64,000 nucleotides of DNA from Micrasema longulum (GCA_022494885.1 JAGVSM010000890.1:25170-89169); one strand, 5' to 3'; shown: positions 1 through 11,725, counted from the stretch's first letter. Numbers and translations: made by a program. Notes: generated by a model from the letters alone, not told the origin.

Positions 1-1590
1 TAAAAGCCAAATGCTAGAGAAGTTAGTGATTATTTTCCTAAAAAAAATTGGGCGCGGAGAGTCTGAGAGGTTTATGATGGCTAATAGATGGCCAACACAG
101 GTTCTTATTTTTATTGTAATTATTTATATATTTTTATAATTAAAATTTGGGGATCCTCATTACTTTTTACTCTTTTTTTTACTATAATATTTTGACTGTC
201 TTAGAACGGGGTTAAAAACCTTAGTTAGTCAGTCCAAGCAACTTTGTATAATTGTATTAATTTATCTGTATGATATTATAATAAATAAATAAAAATATAG
301 TAAATTAATAAAGATTTAAACGGTGAAGTCAAATCGCTCAGAAACGACTCATATAAAAGTCTAACTCGCCCTGACTGCGACTCAGTAAAAAAGCGTTTTG
401 AGACAAAGCACCTGATAGATCATATTGATGATCTTATATATTGATAAATTATTATACAGTATCATTGTTATCCTTTTATTTATTTTTTACTCTGATGATT
501 GCTCTTTTCCCCTAAAAATATTGTAAAGCGTGTGTTCACGATTTTCCTCTGGGGTGCAATAGTTTTTTCTTTTCTTTGCTGGACGGCAAAAGCTTGCTTT
601 TGATCTCTTCACTTCCCCTTATCTTCGGGAGTTAATTATCAAAATTTCTAATACAAGTCTTCTGAGATCACTCCGGTCGGGGCCTAGATGCTGGAAGGGA
701 AGCCACAGCGCACCTAGGGAGGATCTGACGGCTTTGTTTGGTTAAAGGGAGGGTCGAGAGGATGAGGAGTAAAAAATATGAAAAATGTTTTTTTTTTACT
801 TGTCACGTCATGAACCCTGTTCGCAATTGTGTAGTTTGGACCTCTCGGCGGGTAATCGTCTTTACGGGCATTAGATTCTGGATCAATCGATGGTTATCGG
901 GAAATTTAAATAAATAGTAATTACTGGTCACGAAATACTCATAAAAAACCGAACAAAATATTGCTCGGTTAATAATCGCTTACAACAGTTCACTGCAGTT
1001 TTTTTCAAATTTTTTGAATATGCGACCCTCTTATGAGTAGAAAAATATCTGGTGACCCCCCCACGACCAACTTGTTGCCTTGCTTGGAGAGGTTACCGTT
1101 GCACGAGCAAGGAAAAAGTCCAATAAAATGATAGTCCTCTTGTAAGCACTTAAATTGTTTGTAACAGAACTGTCAACTGGTGCTATAGAGGTTTGACGGT
1201 GACTTTTATTTATTCCATTATAAAATAAAACTGAATACAATTAATCGTAAAATTTACAATAAATAAAAAAAAGGTTTTTATGCCCCACCGAAAGAGTTGT
1301 AAAACTATTTTATACCAATTTTTTTTTTAAAGGTACTGTTTTTTAAGAAGCGTAAATAATTCATGTGACATTGTAATAATTTAATTTTAAACAGTGGAAG
1401 ATAAGGTGATAAGAAGTGTAAAAACAGGTCATTAGAAGTGTAAAACATATATTTATTAAAAAAAACTATTTTTTTTCAAGTAAAGAGCACACCTTTTACA
1501 AGAAAAATATTTGTTGTAATATTTAGATTTTAATTCCGGAATATTTATTGTACTAATTATTATTCATATAATAAATAATTAAAAACGATG
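1..1590. other. Intergenic, no gene recognised
   Basis: AT-rich sequence with no supportable coding region. Positions 185-300 hold a repeat tail that recurs inverted at 10140-10260 (listed separately). Positions 540-760 are somewhat richer in GC but match no family I recognise. The short open frame near 1031-1240 on the minus strand has no recognisable domain and I do not call it. Confidence 0.5.
185..300 (+). repeat. Dispersed repeat tail, copy 1
   Basis: The stretch with GACTGTCTTAGAACGGGG followed by CAAGCAACTTTG and ending in an ATAAATAAATAAA tail recurs in reverse orientation at 10140-10260. The A-rich simple tail suggests the 3' end of a non-LTR retrotransposon or a SINE. No coding part is attached. 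Confidence 0.5.
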
Positions 1591-1594
1591 TATG

Positions 1595-1970
1595 GTAGGT
1601 GCACAGATGTCGAGATCCGTGAACTGTGTTAGGCTGAGACATGCATTATCGACAGAATCAAGAAAGGGGTGCTGCGTTGGTCTGGGCACGTGTAGAGCGA
1701 ATGGACAGCGAAAGAACGGCTAAAAGGATCTACGATGCGAATGTTGATGGATGCAGAAAACGAGGAAGACCGAGAAAGACATGGCACGATCAAGCCCATC
1801 AAATACTTGAAGATGGACATGTCAAGAGTAGGAATAATCGGCGTGCGTGCATTAGAAGATATATGAATGTAGAAGAAGCGAGGTCTGTGTGCAAAGATAG
1901 GGTGATGTGGCGTTCTATCCTTTCTGTCTACCTTAACGTGGGAAACGGCGTGATGGTTTGTTGTTGTTGT
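1595..1970 (+). pseudogene. LINE C-terminal fragment (RTE-like)
   Basis: The reading frame 1641-1976 and the sequence just before it encode a piece typical of the C terminus of RTE-type LINE polyproteins. It has a WARVERMDSERTAKRIYDA segment followed by a basic KRGRPRKTWHDQA motif. No reverse transcriptase domain is nearby, so this is a 5'-truncated dead copy. A second RTE-type element at 45.6-47.6 kb shows the same GRPRREY-type motif. The family call rests on motif recognition. Confidence 0.6.
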
Positions 1971-2055
1971 ATCTAGTCGAATAAAGATTTTACATAAAAT
2001 AAAACGGGATCGACATGTTTGTGCACAAAGAAAAAATATTTTGAATGTCTCTAAT

Positions 2056-2955
2056 CAATTAAACGTAGTTATGCAGAAAGCAGCCAGTCCACAATTTTGA
2101 AAAATATAGATTTTTGTGTTATCGGATGCAGTAAGGTCTATTCTATGTTCTGCTAAAAACTAAAACAGCCAGGTCGCTTTCGTACAAAAAACTGTTATAA
2201 TCACCTTTTGAAAATAGTAGCGATAACAAAAACGGCATTTCTCAATTTGCAGAAAACCCCCACAGCACTAGAATAATGTTACTACCGATGAAAGTAGTCG
2301 ACTACATTCGATGGGTAAATGTAGTCGACTGAAAGCCCAAATGCAGTAATGTAGTCGAATGAATTCACTCAGAATATTAGGTAGCCTCCTCCCAAGCCAA
2401 GGGTAAACATCTTTTCTAACTGAAACTAAATGTAACAGAAATGCCTTGGTTTTCCAAAGTGATTCTGAACAAGTTTGAGATATCCTCATTCTTTTTTCTT
2501 TTCTTTTTTCGGAAGGTTCTTTTTTCTTATAAAATAAAAATAAGTACCTAACATTCCCAAAGCATGAATATTTCTCCCGAAAAACGGAGTTTGTCTTTGA
2601 ATAAATTTCTGTGTCTATTGTCTATGGTATACCGGAAATAAATGATTCATTCGAATAATTAATTCGATTATTTCCTTCATTCGATTACTAATCATTCGAT
2701 GAGTAAATTTAGTCGATTATTTTCATCTCTAAATGTTACGGTATTTCAAAAATCATAAAAACAGGTCAATTACGTAATTAAATTATTGTTCGTAACATCA
2801 AAAAACTAACGTATTCATTGTTTATCATTTGCCAAAAGTCGAAAGCATTCCAACGGTTGTGTAGATTCGATTATTCACCCTTTTCACAAAAGTGCTATTA
2901 TCTCAGTTTCACTTTCCTATGGCTGGCTGCTTTCTGCATAACTGCGTTCAATTAT
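2056..2955. mobile_element. TIR DNA element (MITE family A), copy 1, interrupted
   Basis: The ends are inverted repeats of about 30 bp. The left end carries GTAGTTATGCAGAAAGCAGC (2065-2084) and the right end its near-complement ending near 2954. A shorter relative lies at 57239-57665 with matching ends and internal sequence (CTAGTGCTGTGGGTGTTTTC in inverted orientation). The extra length here is a second transposon at 2283-2731. No transposase is encoded, so it is non-autonomous. Confidence 0.75.
2283..2731. mobile_element. hAT-like MITE nested in family A element
   Basis: A 449-bp insertion is flanked by a perfect 8-bp direct repeat AATGTTAC (2275-2282 and 2732-2739). The ends are imperfect inverted repeats, TACCGATGAAAGTAGTCGAC on the left and TAGAGATGAAAATAATCGAC read inward from the right. 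An 8-bp duplication and a TAGAGATG-type end are hallmarks of the hAT superfamily. The interior has many ATTCGA and TCGACTA subrepeats and no coding capacity. The related copy at 57.2 kb lacks this insert, which supports the boundaries. Confidence 0.8.
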
Positions 2956-3487
2956 AAATTAACGGAACTAAGACTTTATCAACATTGACATATTTTATAT
3001 TATATTCTAAGAATTCAATATTATGTAACATCTTACCAATACAAGCTGTGTAGAAAATAAACGGGTTTTATATGTATTTTATTTTATCTGGTTTAATCGA
3101 GTTTTCTTTTGTCGGCAAAGTTTGTAAAACTGAAAAATACATGTTTTGATTATCATAAATTTATGTAGGTAGGTGTTTCATGACTACCAAAGTTTGATGA
3201 TTAATTAATATCGCTGAAAAGTGTAAAATATTTAAAAAATAGAGCAATGAACGTAAAGTATCACATCAATATAATATCAACAATGCGTGTGTCAAAATCT
3301 TTATAGAAGTATTTTATCTTGATAGAGAGATATCTCAACAATTAGTTATGTGGCTTGGGTCTAAAAGGACCAATGTCGTAAATCACTACGTTACGGCTGA
3401 GCAATTTTACAGCTATGTATTTTGTGACGTTGTAATAAGCTGTTTGAGGTGTTTGAAATTTTTTCTATCAAAAAACACTACCACATA

Positions 3488-4858
3488 CAGTAGTGGGCGA
3501 ATTAATGGAATAAAATTCCTTGTAATCACAAAATACGTTTTTTTTAATGAATATTTTGAGTTACAGGTGACGTACAACCATAAAATATATTTTATTTAAT
3601 AGGATGTATGTCCTCTTTTTGCTTTTATAACAGCCTGAACACGTTTTGGCATGGAATTAATTAAACTTCGGCAATTTTCCTTTATTCTGTCATCTCGAAA
3701 CCACATCTGAACAGCTTCTATCATCTTTATCTTGGTGGTGCAGTCCAGTTTTTGTATCCTAGATTTACAAATCGCCCACACATTTTCTATAGGGTTAAGG
3801 TCAGGTGAATTTTCAGGCCAGTCTAAAAGAGTTATCTTTTTTTCATTGAAATACTTAAGCATAAACTTCGATACGTGACAAGGAACTGAGTCCTGTTGAA
3901 ATACAGCCCCACCATTAGGGCAACATTTACTCAGATCTGTACTCAAGTGCTGCTCCAATAGAGCTTTATACTTAAGGCTATTCATTATTCCTTCTATAAT
4001 AGGTATCATAGATCCGGTCCCCATATACGAAAAGCAGCCCCAAAACACCTTCTTCACAGGATATTTCACCGTTTGGTCAATATGAGCCACAGTCAGTTTT
4101 TCATATCCACTTTTTCTAAACTTCGTGCGATATCCCTTCACGAGAAAGTGGGTCTCATCTAAAAACAGCACCTTCCTCCAGTCTTCTACAGTCCATTTGG
4201 TATATTTTCTAGCCCAAATGAGCCTTTGCTTCATCATACGTGGCGTTAGGAGTTGTTTCTTTTGTGGTCGAATTGTCTTTCTTCAAGATTCAACGAGTCT
4301 TTTTCGTACTTTTGAGTCATGTATCATCACCCCCCCCAGTGGCTGTCAAATCTCGTTGAAGTTCGTAACTTGTTTTTCTGGGGTTTAACTTACTATTTCT
4401 GATTAAAGATATTTCATCTCGGACACTAGTTTTCCGGTTTCATCTACATTTCACAATTCTCTTTGCTTCAACTGACCTTGTTTCTCTTTTCTTCTTAATA
4501 ATTTTGCTGACTGCTCCCTGACTCACAAAACATTCGTTTGCAATCTTATTCTGAGTTATTGATGTATGTTCACTTAAGGTTATAATCTTTTCCCTTTTCC
4601 TCGGCGTGATATCCATGATTTAAACCAACTCAAAAACACTTTTTATTTTGCTAGCAATTTATAAAATTAGTCCTTTATTGAGAAAATGTAAAAAAACAAC
4701 AGATAGTTCACCAACAAAAACCAATATGAGCTCCCAAAAGATTAATGAACTGTCAATAATTTTTTTGGTGCTAAACAACTGTCAAATTGACATACGAGTG
4801 TTGCTTTACGTAAAAAATTACAAAAATTACTCTTATTCCATTAATTCGCACAATACTG
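3488..4858 (-). mobile_element. Tc1/mariner-superfamily transposon
   Basis: A roughly 1.37-kb element is bounded by TA dinucleotides (3486-3487 and 4859-4860). Its terminal inverted repeats begin CAGTA and share GCGAATTAATGGAATAA at both ends. It contains a decayed transposase gene on the minus strand. The structure is that expected of Tc1-type cut-and-paste elements, which insert at TA. Confidence 0.85.
3596..4616 (-). pseudogene. Tc1-like transposase, frameshifted (DD34E)
   Basis: The intact 3' part (4237-3596, 213 codons) carries the catalytic triad of a Tc1-type DDE transposase. There is an Asp in LDETHF, an Asp in FQQDSVPCH, and a Glu in NSPDLNPIENVW exactly 34 residues after the second Asp. 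Upstream, 4616 to about 4450 still encodes a helix-turn-helix start (MDITPRKREKIITLSEH), but the linking segment around 4240-4440 has stops and frame changes and includes a run of C. The gene cannot make a full enzyme and is a pseudogene. Confidence 0.85.
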
Positions 4859-4999
4859 TATGTATGTGTATATATATTTTTAAATATGTGTATTTTTTAA
4901 TTGACATCAACCGTCTACAAAATGTTGGCAAAAAAAAATAAATCTGACATTGGCCCTTTTAGACCGAAGACAGAGTTAGGACGGGAATATGACCAGTCT

Positions 5000-5440
5000 T
5001 TAGGTTTCGAGTGTATCACCAATATCACCATGTATCATTCACCGTTAAGCCCGTGTAGAGGCATACACATTTATTAAATTATTTAATCTGTTTACTTATT
5101 ACGGAGTGCTTATTGAAGCTCTTTATTTGTTTCATATTTTATTAGAATACATTATATGGTTTGATTAACAATATCTTCGTCACCGGGAAAAACTGTGCCA
5201 AGGAATACGTTTTACAAGTTAATTATTAATATTTTAGCAGAGGAATATATTTATTATTGAGTTTAATTTTTAAATGTTTTGACAAATCTTAAACTATATT
5301 CATTAATATATGTTTTTATTTATTTATCTATATTATGTATATACATATTTTTTTTCCATTATTTAACAAAAATCAACAATCGGATGAATAGAAGAAATAT
5401 TGATGCGTAATATAGGAAGAATGGTGAATGTTACACAGTG
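5000..5440. other. AT-rich spacer, nothing recognised
   Basis: No coding region, repeat or structured RNA could be supported between the outer TIR element and the LINE fragment. Confidence 0.4.
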
Positions 5441-5880
5441 TATGTTACTAAGTACCAGTAATGTCGTATCGTATTCCTGTAGTTGACTCCATATATATGT
5501 TCGGCATACTAAATGGTATAATCGATGTTCCATCATTACTGGGACAAGTAAAATTCAATATTCCGACTCGTAGATTGAGAAACAATGAAGTACTGTTCAT
5601 CGATCAGCATAAAATAAACTATGGCCTAAATTCTCCGAAGACCCGCCTTTGTCGTATTGTTAACTCAAGACAAGATCTGGACTTTTTTGGTTTAAGTTTA
5701 CAACGATTTAAACGAGCACTAAATAAATAGTCCAGATCTTGTCTCGATGTCCCTTATGTTTGTCAATGCTTCTTTCTTTTTTAAAAAAAATGTTTTAAAC
5801 TATTATTTTATTGTAATATTTAAACCTTATAAATTCTATACATGGACAATATCCGTTAATAAATAAATAGTTATGTCCCG
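5440..5880 (+). pseudogene. LINE reverse-transcriptase C-terminal fragment and 3' tail
   Basis: The frame 5461-5730 encodes a C-terminal piece typical of CR1/L2/jockey-like LINEs (motifs FGILNGIIDVPSLLGQ and INYGLNSPKTRLCRI, ending FKRALNK). It is followed by a 3' untranslated part and a TAAATAAATA tail near 5870. The same protein piece and tail occur inverted at 39360-39770, so two copies of one family sit in the window. Both are 5'-truncated. Confidence 0.7.
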
Positions 5881-6735
5881 GAGTCACGGGTCAGAGATTT
5901 GATTTTATAGCTAATGGCTCTAAAATTCAAATAATCACAAAGTATGCAAATATATATAAAAAAATTAAGTGCCTGTTCATAAATGCACAAACCTTTCCAT
6001 TCCCTTCTTAAGTCTTTTTTTCACTTCTTTTAATACAATTTGGTCATATTTAAGAAAAACAATTAGACGGTCACATAATTATTACAATTACTCGTATTTA
6101 CATCCCTACCAGTCTCGATTCTTCTTCGATTATTTTTTACTCCCCCTCGTGTAAAAGCATATTGATTTCTGTATCGTGTTTCATATTCATGTTTCTCTAC
6201 ATTTAATAGTAAAAAAAAATGCCTACCACGATGTTTTATAACTATGCGAATAGGATATAATATATGTTTATCAATAACCCCAATTATAAGTTATTAGGTA
6301 TTTAAATTTGTATGAATTAATCAATAATTATTTATTATGGCAATATAAAATAACGTGAAAGAAGATATTTTTATCTTTATTAATTCAACTGTAAAATTAA
6401 TTTCATTTTAATTGTCCACTAAAATTTATTAAATGTGATACTTAGAAAATAATTGTAATGACTAAATTGCGATTTTATTGCCATTGCAAATTACTTTTGA
6501 TAATTTTCATGCATAAGGAGTCTGAGGTATTTAAAAAAAAAACTATTATAAAAAAGTAAAACATGTACGCATTAGTTCATTCATTATTTTTTTTAAAATT
6601 TATACAAATAGAATATAATATAATATTTTAATATTTTATAAATTCTTCCATCTAACCACCAAAAATAACTATTGTAAGAAGTTGGTAATCATTTGTACTT
6701 ATTTTAAAGTTTAAAAAAAACATAGGAATTAATGA
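5880..6735. other. AT-rich spacer, nothing recognised
   Basis: Very AT-rich, with homopolymer A and T runs. I see no gene, RNA or clear repeat boundary. Confidence 0.4.
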
Positions 6736-6737
6736 AA

Positions 6738-7145
6738 CATACTCCATAAAGTTTAGTGGTTTTGATTTTTTTATTTTTACATTAAACCAAGGCAATTTTT
6801 ATTTTTTATTTTTACGTATCAGCGACATGATTTTTTAAAGTTTTTTTTTCAAATGACTCCCTGAGTGACGTCTCAAGTTCTCTTCCGCTTCTTCTCAATC
6901 AGTTTTGCCGATTGGTCCGTTGACTTGCCGTAAACCGGAAATCTTTCATAACTCTATTATCATTGGTTGATTCATATGTACTAGTGACGTCGTTCAAAGT
7001 ACTTCGTTTTTATTATAATATTTATTACATTTTTTTTCGTACATTTTCAAGTAACTTTGCCGTACTACGTAATGCTCTTATTTTTACCGCGCGTAAGAAA
7101 ACGTTTTTTGTATCCAATTTCCCGTAGGGCTGAAGTTCGTCATTC
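6738..7145. mobile_element. MITE family C, copy 1
   Basis: This is one of five related copies (others near 11900, 32728, 44230 and 52340). Shared landmarks are ends resembling ATGAGGAAGTTCAGT, an internal GTGACGTCGTTCAAAGTA-like stretch, CCGGAAATCT, and CCGTAGGGCTGAAGTTC at the right end. There is no coding capacity. The left boundary is degenerate. Confidence 0.65.
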
Positions 7146-7189
7146 TACAAACAGACAAGTCATGCATTCAAATCATCATGATATGATAG

Positions 7190-7290
7190 GAATGAATCAC
7201 TATTTGTCTATTTAGAGCATTCATGGAGGACACAAAAATGTGTTTTTAGTGGGTAACTTAAAAAAAAAAAGATTTTAAAGCTACCCAGCT
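7190..7290. repeat. Half copy of palindromic MITE family E
   Basis: The segment TATTTGTCTATTTAGAGCAT through GTGGGTAACTTAAAA matches one arm of the palindromic element at 20371-20592. The other arm is missing or too diverged. Confidence 0.45.
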
Positions 7291-8440
7291 GGTAGTCAGA
7301 TGGCAGAAGGGACCATCTGTTTTTTTCTGTGTTTTAGTTTTCAAAAGTTTAAATTAATATTTCAGTAAATACACACGGAAAAAAGAAAAAAAAACAGCAT
7401 TAGCTAGAATGGTATTTTATCATTGAAAAGTAACTTAAAAATATTTTAGTTTGTGGATTAAAGTCATGAAATTAAGTCTTATTTCAGCTCTCCTGAACAT
7501 TTTTGAAAATTACAGATGGTTCCTTCTGCCATCTGACGTCATATGCAAAAAATTATCTCGCTGCATAGTAAATGATCCAAATAATTTTTAATGTTCATTT
7601 TAATATGTCAACTCTAAAAAATTACACAAATCATTCATCTACAATAAAAAAAGATAATTGTATCGGTTAATACCAAAAGTGGTGGATTCCCGACTAAACT
7701 ATTTTTCTGTAACAGATTATCGAAATTCGATTGATTTTTAAAAATGATGAGATGTTAAGAGCGATTTAAATGTATTTTATATGTACGAGTATATACATAA
7801 AATAATTAAAGATTAAGCAGTATCCACAAATAAAAAGTTTTATTTTGGATTTAACCGAGTTTGATATAATGCAGTGGATTTAACTAGTTTAAAAAAAATT
7901 CTTCTATAAAAATAACCATACTCAAACAAGATAAAATATTTTCATAATCTAATCAGTGCATGTGCTTATTAAAATCCATGTCGTAATGGTATTATATTTT
8001 TGTTCAATACCTATGGTGAAGGTGTGTAGTGGGTTTTGCGTGTTGGTTTGATTAGTGTCCTGACGAAGAGGCGGGTAAGTCTCGAAACCAGTAGATATAG
8101 AAAAGTCAGTAAGTAGTTTTATACATAAAATCAAGGAAAATGTTTGACGACAAAGTTAATGCTTTGAATGTTAATAAATATAACCAATTTTGATTTATTT
8201 TGTCATATCTTGTCTATTAAGGGTTGTAACCACTTATAATATATCTTTAAAAATAAAATAAAACGAAATTTAACATAAAAGGAGAAAAAAACAAAAGGAA
8301 CCAGTCATCGCACGCTCACTGTCAAATGAATTGATAGATATCAAACGCCAGTTTGTCCACCCAATTATTTTTTTAAATATTTGTTTTACAAAATGTAGAG
8401 AAAAAAATATGATCATTTCAGTACTATTCAAATTAAAACA
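7290..8440. other. Spacer, nothing firmly recognised
   Basis: AT-rich. A short repeat pair GCAGAAGGGACCATCTGT (near 7302) and GATGGTTCCTTCTGCCATCT (near 7516) forms inverted sequences about 200 bp apart, which may mark another small TIR element. No gene is seen. Confidence 0.35.
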
Positions 8441-8450
8441 TGTCCTCATT

Positions 8451-9207
8451 CGTAGAATTAAGAATAGTCCAGAAGGAGCGTAGAATCATATTTAAATATA
8501 TATAGAAATTCCCCCACTATGCTCTATTTTCGCCGCGCGCATTCGTGATGTAGCCGCGTAACGTTGCTTGATGGGAAAAAAATCATAACATAAATGTAAG
8601 GTAAAAAAAGCAATCTGTTAATTTCTCTAAAATTTTATTGTGCACGCGGAAACATTGATTGACACAACAGAGTAGATAATTAAAGTGTTTTTTAATAAGA
8701 GTAATTGAATTAATGAACTTTGAACTTAAAATATACAAAAATTTTATTTTACATAAAACGGATATTTTTATATCATGTCAAATGATATTTGATGTTTTAA
8801 AGATAATATCGTTCGAATGTCCCCCGCGGCGTTGTTTGATCCGAGGTCTAATTTTCATTAGATGAGCAAAGTAGGGTAAATAAAATTACTACCCTGGCAA
8901 CACTAACGAAATTTCCATTTTGTTTCTTCGACAATCTGACAGATGGAAAAATAATTCAATTTTTAAGTAATGCATTTGCTAATTACACATGAAATGTGAT
9001 AACATCCTGTTTCTTTAAGATCCTAGCAGTATTTCTACACTTTAAAAGGACACAACACGGCATAGTTGAATTTAAATCAGGAGTTTCGTACTGAGCGACG
9101 TCTTCAAAGAAACTAATGGGTCAAAACGTAAACCTACTCATTTATGAGTAGTTTAGTCGCCTTCCGTTTGATGTGCGTATGCGGTTTCTGGACTATTCTT
9201 AATTCTA
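8451..9207. mobile_element. TIR DNA element (family B), copy 1
   Basis: A 757-bp element ends in inverted repeats, TAGAATTAAGAATAGTCCAG at 8453 and its complement ending at 9207. It is flanked immediately by the perfect 10-bp direct repeat TGTCCTCATT (8441-8450 and 9208-9217). A second copy at 55033-55828 is similar throughout. A 9-10 bp duplication is usual for Mutator-like elements, but the TIR is short for that group, so the superfamily is left open. No transposase is encoded. Confidence 0.85.
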
Positions 9208-9519
9208 TGTCCTCATTATTACAATAAAACACAATTAAAACACTCTGTTTCCATTCAGAAGCTAGTAGGTCCACGTGGACCGTTGTGGACATACCTGCGT
9301 TTGATAATTTTTACTTACTCAAATGCAAACTATAGTCCTTAAAATATATCTTGATTAGACTAATCATTTTACCAAACCAATTTCATAAGTGATAGGAAAT
9401 TACTGATCACTGATCAAATCGATTTTATCAGTTATTTCATGCAATCATGAAGCTCTGTTTCCGAAAATTGATATAAAAAACGCAAAAACAAGCCTATTAT
9501 AGTGTTAACAAATTATAAC

Positions 9520-9690
9520 AGGGATGGAGAATACCTTAAATAAGGTAATATTGAAGTCTAGGCATTTACAGGGCTTATGACCTGTCATTGGCTAGTTTAA
9601 GTTCCCATTTTACACACTGTGTGACATTCACCATTCCTATGTTTGAACATCCATATTTCTTCAATTCTTCCATTTGTATTATAGTGTGTT
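9520..9690 (+). repeat. MITE family D fragment
   Basis: Contains the family landmarks AAGTCTAGGCATTTACAGGG, CTTATGACCTGTCATTGGCT and the TACACACTGTGTGACATTC stretch. These are shared with copies at 33.7, 47.8, 50.3, 58.65 and 63.5 kb. This copy lacks the second terminal inverted repeat. Confidence 0.6.
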
Positions 9691-10139
9691 TAACACAATT
9701 ATTCACCATAAAATTAGACATTTATACTTTTTTCATGAACAACTTCAAATGATTTTTTTTTTTCGATCAATTTACATTGATCAATTTGTCCCATCTCTAA
9801 CGTTTTTGCAAAATGATGTAACCTTGTAAAACGTCGCTAATAATTAGGTTTATTTTAGTTTTCTTTTAGTTTGAAAGCTGATTTTATTTATTAATTTTGA
9901 TTTATGTTTCAAGCAAATAAATTAACACGCCAGATACAAATGATTTTTCGTGTTTCAATATAAATAACTCATTTGACGTTACTACAAAGCTATGTCGTCA
10001 CCTTTTCTGACAACTGTCATTCTAATCATGTTACATTTTAAGGACCATAGCTGAAATGGTGCATGGAAAAAATGCACCACTGTGATGAAATAAAACACGG
10101 TATGGATGTTGCCGATTTTGATATAAAATTAAATTTTAA

Positions 10140-10260
10140 ACTCGAATTATTATTTATTTATTATCATTATATTACAAACACAAAATTATAATTTTTGCAA
10201 AGTTGCTTTGACTGTCTAACTATGGTTATTTACCCCGTTCCAAGACAGTCAAAAAAATAT
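10140..10260 (-). repeat. Dispersed repeat tail, copy 2
   Basis: Reverse-complement counterpart of the tail at 185-300, sharing CCCCGTTCCAAGACAGTC and AAGTTGCTTTGACTGTC. It abuts the simple repeat that follows. Confidence 0.5.
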
Positions 10261-10313
10261 AAAAAACAGTAATCAATATATAGAAACAGTTATAAAGATA
10301 CAGGACAAAGTGA

Positions 10314-10520
10314 AAAACAAAGTAAAAAAATTGAGTAAAAACATGGTAAAAAATGTAGTAAAAACATAGTAAAATGTAATAAAAACATAGTAAAATTGTA
10401 GTAAAAACATAGTATAAATGTAGTAAAAACATAGTAAAAATGTAGTAAAAAAACGTAGCAAAAAAATAATAAAAACAAAGTAATAAATGCAGTCAAAACA
10501 TAGTAAAATGCGAAATAAAA
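10314..10520. repeat. A-rich minisatellite, GTAGTAAAAACATA type
   Basis: About ten imperfect copies of a unit near 19-21 bp built on GTAGTAAAAACATAGTAAAA. The minus-strand open frames across it, rich in Phe, Tyr and Leu, are products of the repeat and not genes. Confidence 0.75.
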
Positions 10521-10559
10521 ACAGAATACATAGTAAGAAACATATTTAAAGTCATAATA

Positions 10560-11230
10560 AAAAAATGAAATTATCGTGTTAAACATTGGATCTTGTCACT
10601 TTAGATACAAACAACCTATGTTATCCTATACTAATATTTTCATAGTTATGCACTGAAAAATATTTACCGATTTTGATATACACAGACACAATTCTTCTGG
10701 TATATCTTGTAAATACGTTTGTTTACTAAATTCCTATTGAAATAATGTCCATACCTATACTGCAGATTACAACAGTAATAATAATATATGAATGCTTAAC
10801 ACGATAGTATTCTGGAAATCTAATCTTTCTAGCGATTTACTTGAAACATGATACTTTTCAGTGACCTACTTTCGTAATTTTTCACAATAACAAAACGAGT
10901 CCGAAGTCTCGCCAAATATGCGATGCGCAATTTCGCGACTTTTCACGTTTCGTACTTACTCTGACTTGCTCTGTCGATGTACTGGAAGTCTAACAGAAGT
11001 TTGTTTTATTCATTTCGATATATTCATAACAAGCGTCTTTATTCCACCATGCAGGCATGTTAGTATAATAATATGTTCGAGAAATGTATTGACTTGTACA
11101 AATTTTGTATTCGATTTTAAATTGAAATCTTTATCCCGTTTCAATTCACCGCGGGACGGTTTATTTTTACTTTGTTATATAAACTACACACATTTTTCAA
11201 TGATTTATTTTACACTTTATATCTTCTTCT
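10560..11230. other. Spacer, nothing recognised
   Basis: No coding region, repeat boundary or RNA gene could be supported here. A 114-codon plus-strand frame at 10918-11262 has no recognisable domain. Confidence 0.35.
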
Positions 11231-11234
11231 TCAC

Positions 11235-11725
11235 GTGTCATGTCGGGTCCCCCCGACGTTGACGATCACTTGGGAGAAAGCTTCCCTATCCCGAGCAGTG
11301 CGAAACAGCTCCTCCGCAGTTCTTTGTCGAGCCGGAAGATTCTTCGCACCCCTGGTCCATTTGAGGACCACCCGGGACTCGGGGCCATTGTTTGGTTTCT
11401 CTTCATAGTGATATCCTGGGAATTGTTGACCGAAGTGGTTTCCCGTTGCCTTCTTCGGTGGAATTTCTGTCGGGGTTACCTACCCTTAGCTGGAGGGGTC
11501 CCGTTTTATAGCGCCGGACACTCGCCATTCATCCTCTCCCCATCTGCTATGGCACTGATGTTAATGCCAGTGGCCACATTGCCCAGGGCTCGCGGGGCCA
11601 AAGAGACCACTCATGGACGCTGGGGAGTAGGACTATTGGTAGTGTTGCTGATGGAATGCAACTGCGGCATTACACGGCATTTTATATGTACATATTTTCC
11701 AGCAAAATATGCACCACCGCGGCCC
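11235..11725. repeat. GC-rich island, probable transposon remnant
   Basis: This half-kilobase is much richer in GC than its surroundings and carries a 204-codon plus-strand open frame. Read on the minus strand, about 11400-11250 encodes TARDREAFSQVIVNVGGT, which loosely resembles the tail of RTE-type LINE proteins. A minus-strand GGCAACGGGAAACCACTTCG stretch looks like repeat sequence. I do not call the plus-strand frame a gene. Origin is uncertain. Confidence 0.35.

Larger units (their letters stand above)
3345..4980. mobile_element. Outer TIR element hosting a Tc1 transposon
   Basis: The sequence GGTCTAAAAGGACCAATGTC near 3357 is matched in inverted orientation near 4950-4972 (GACATTGGCCCTTTTAGACC). 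These inverted repeats lie outside the Tc1-like element at 3488-4858. I read this as an older non-autonomous element into which the Tc1 transposon jumped. Flanking duplications for the outer element were not identified. Confidence 0.55.

Noticed and set aside
10226..10586. Overlapping minus-strand frames rich in Phe, Tyr and Leu
   Set aside because: They translate a tandem repeat of GTAGTAAAAACATA and are not real proteins.
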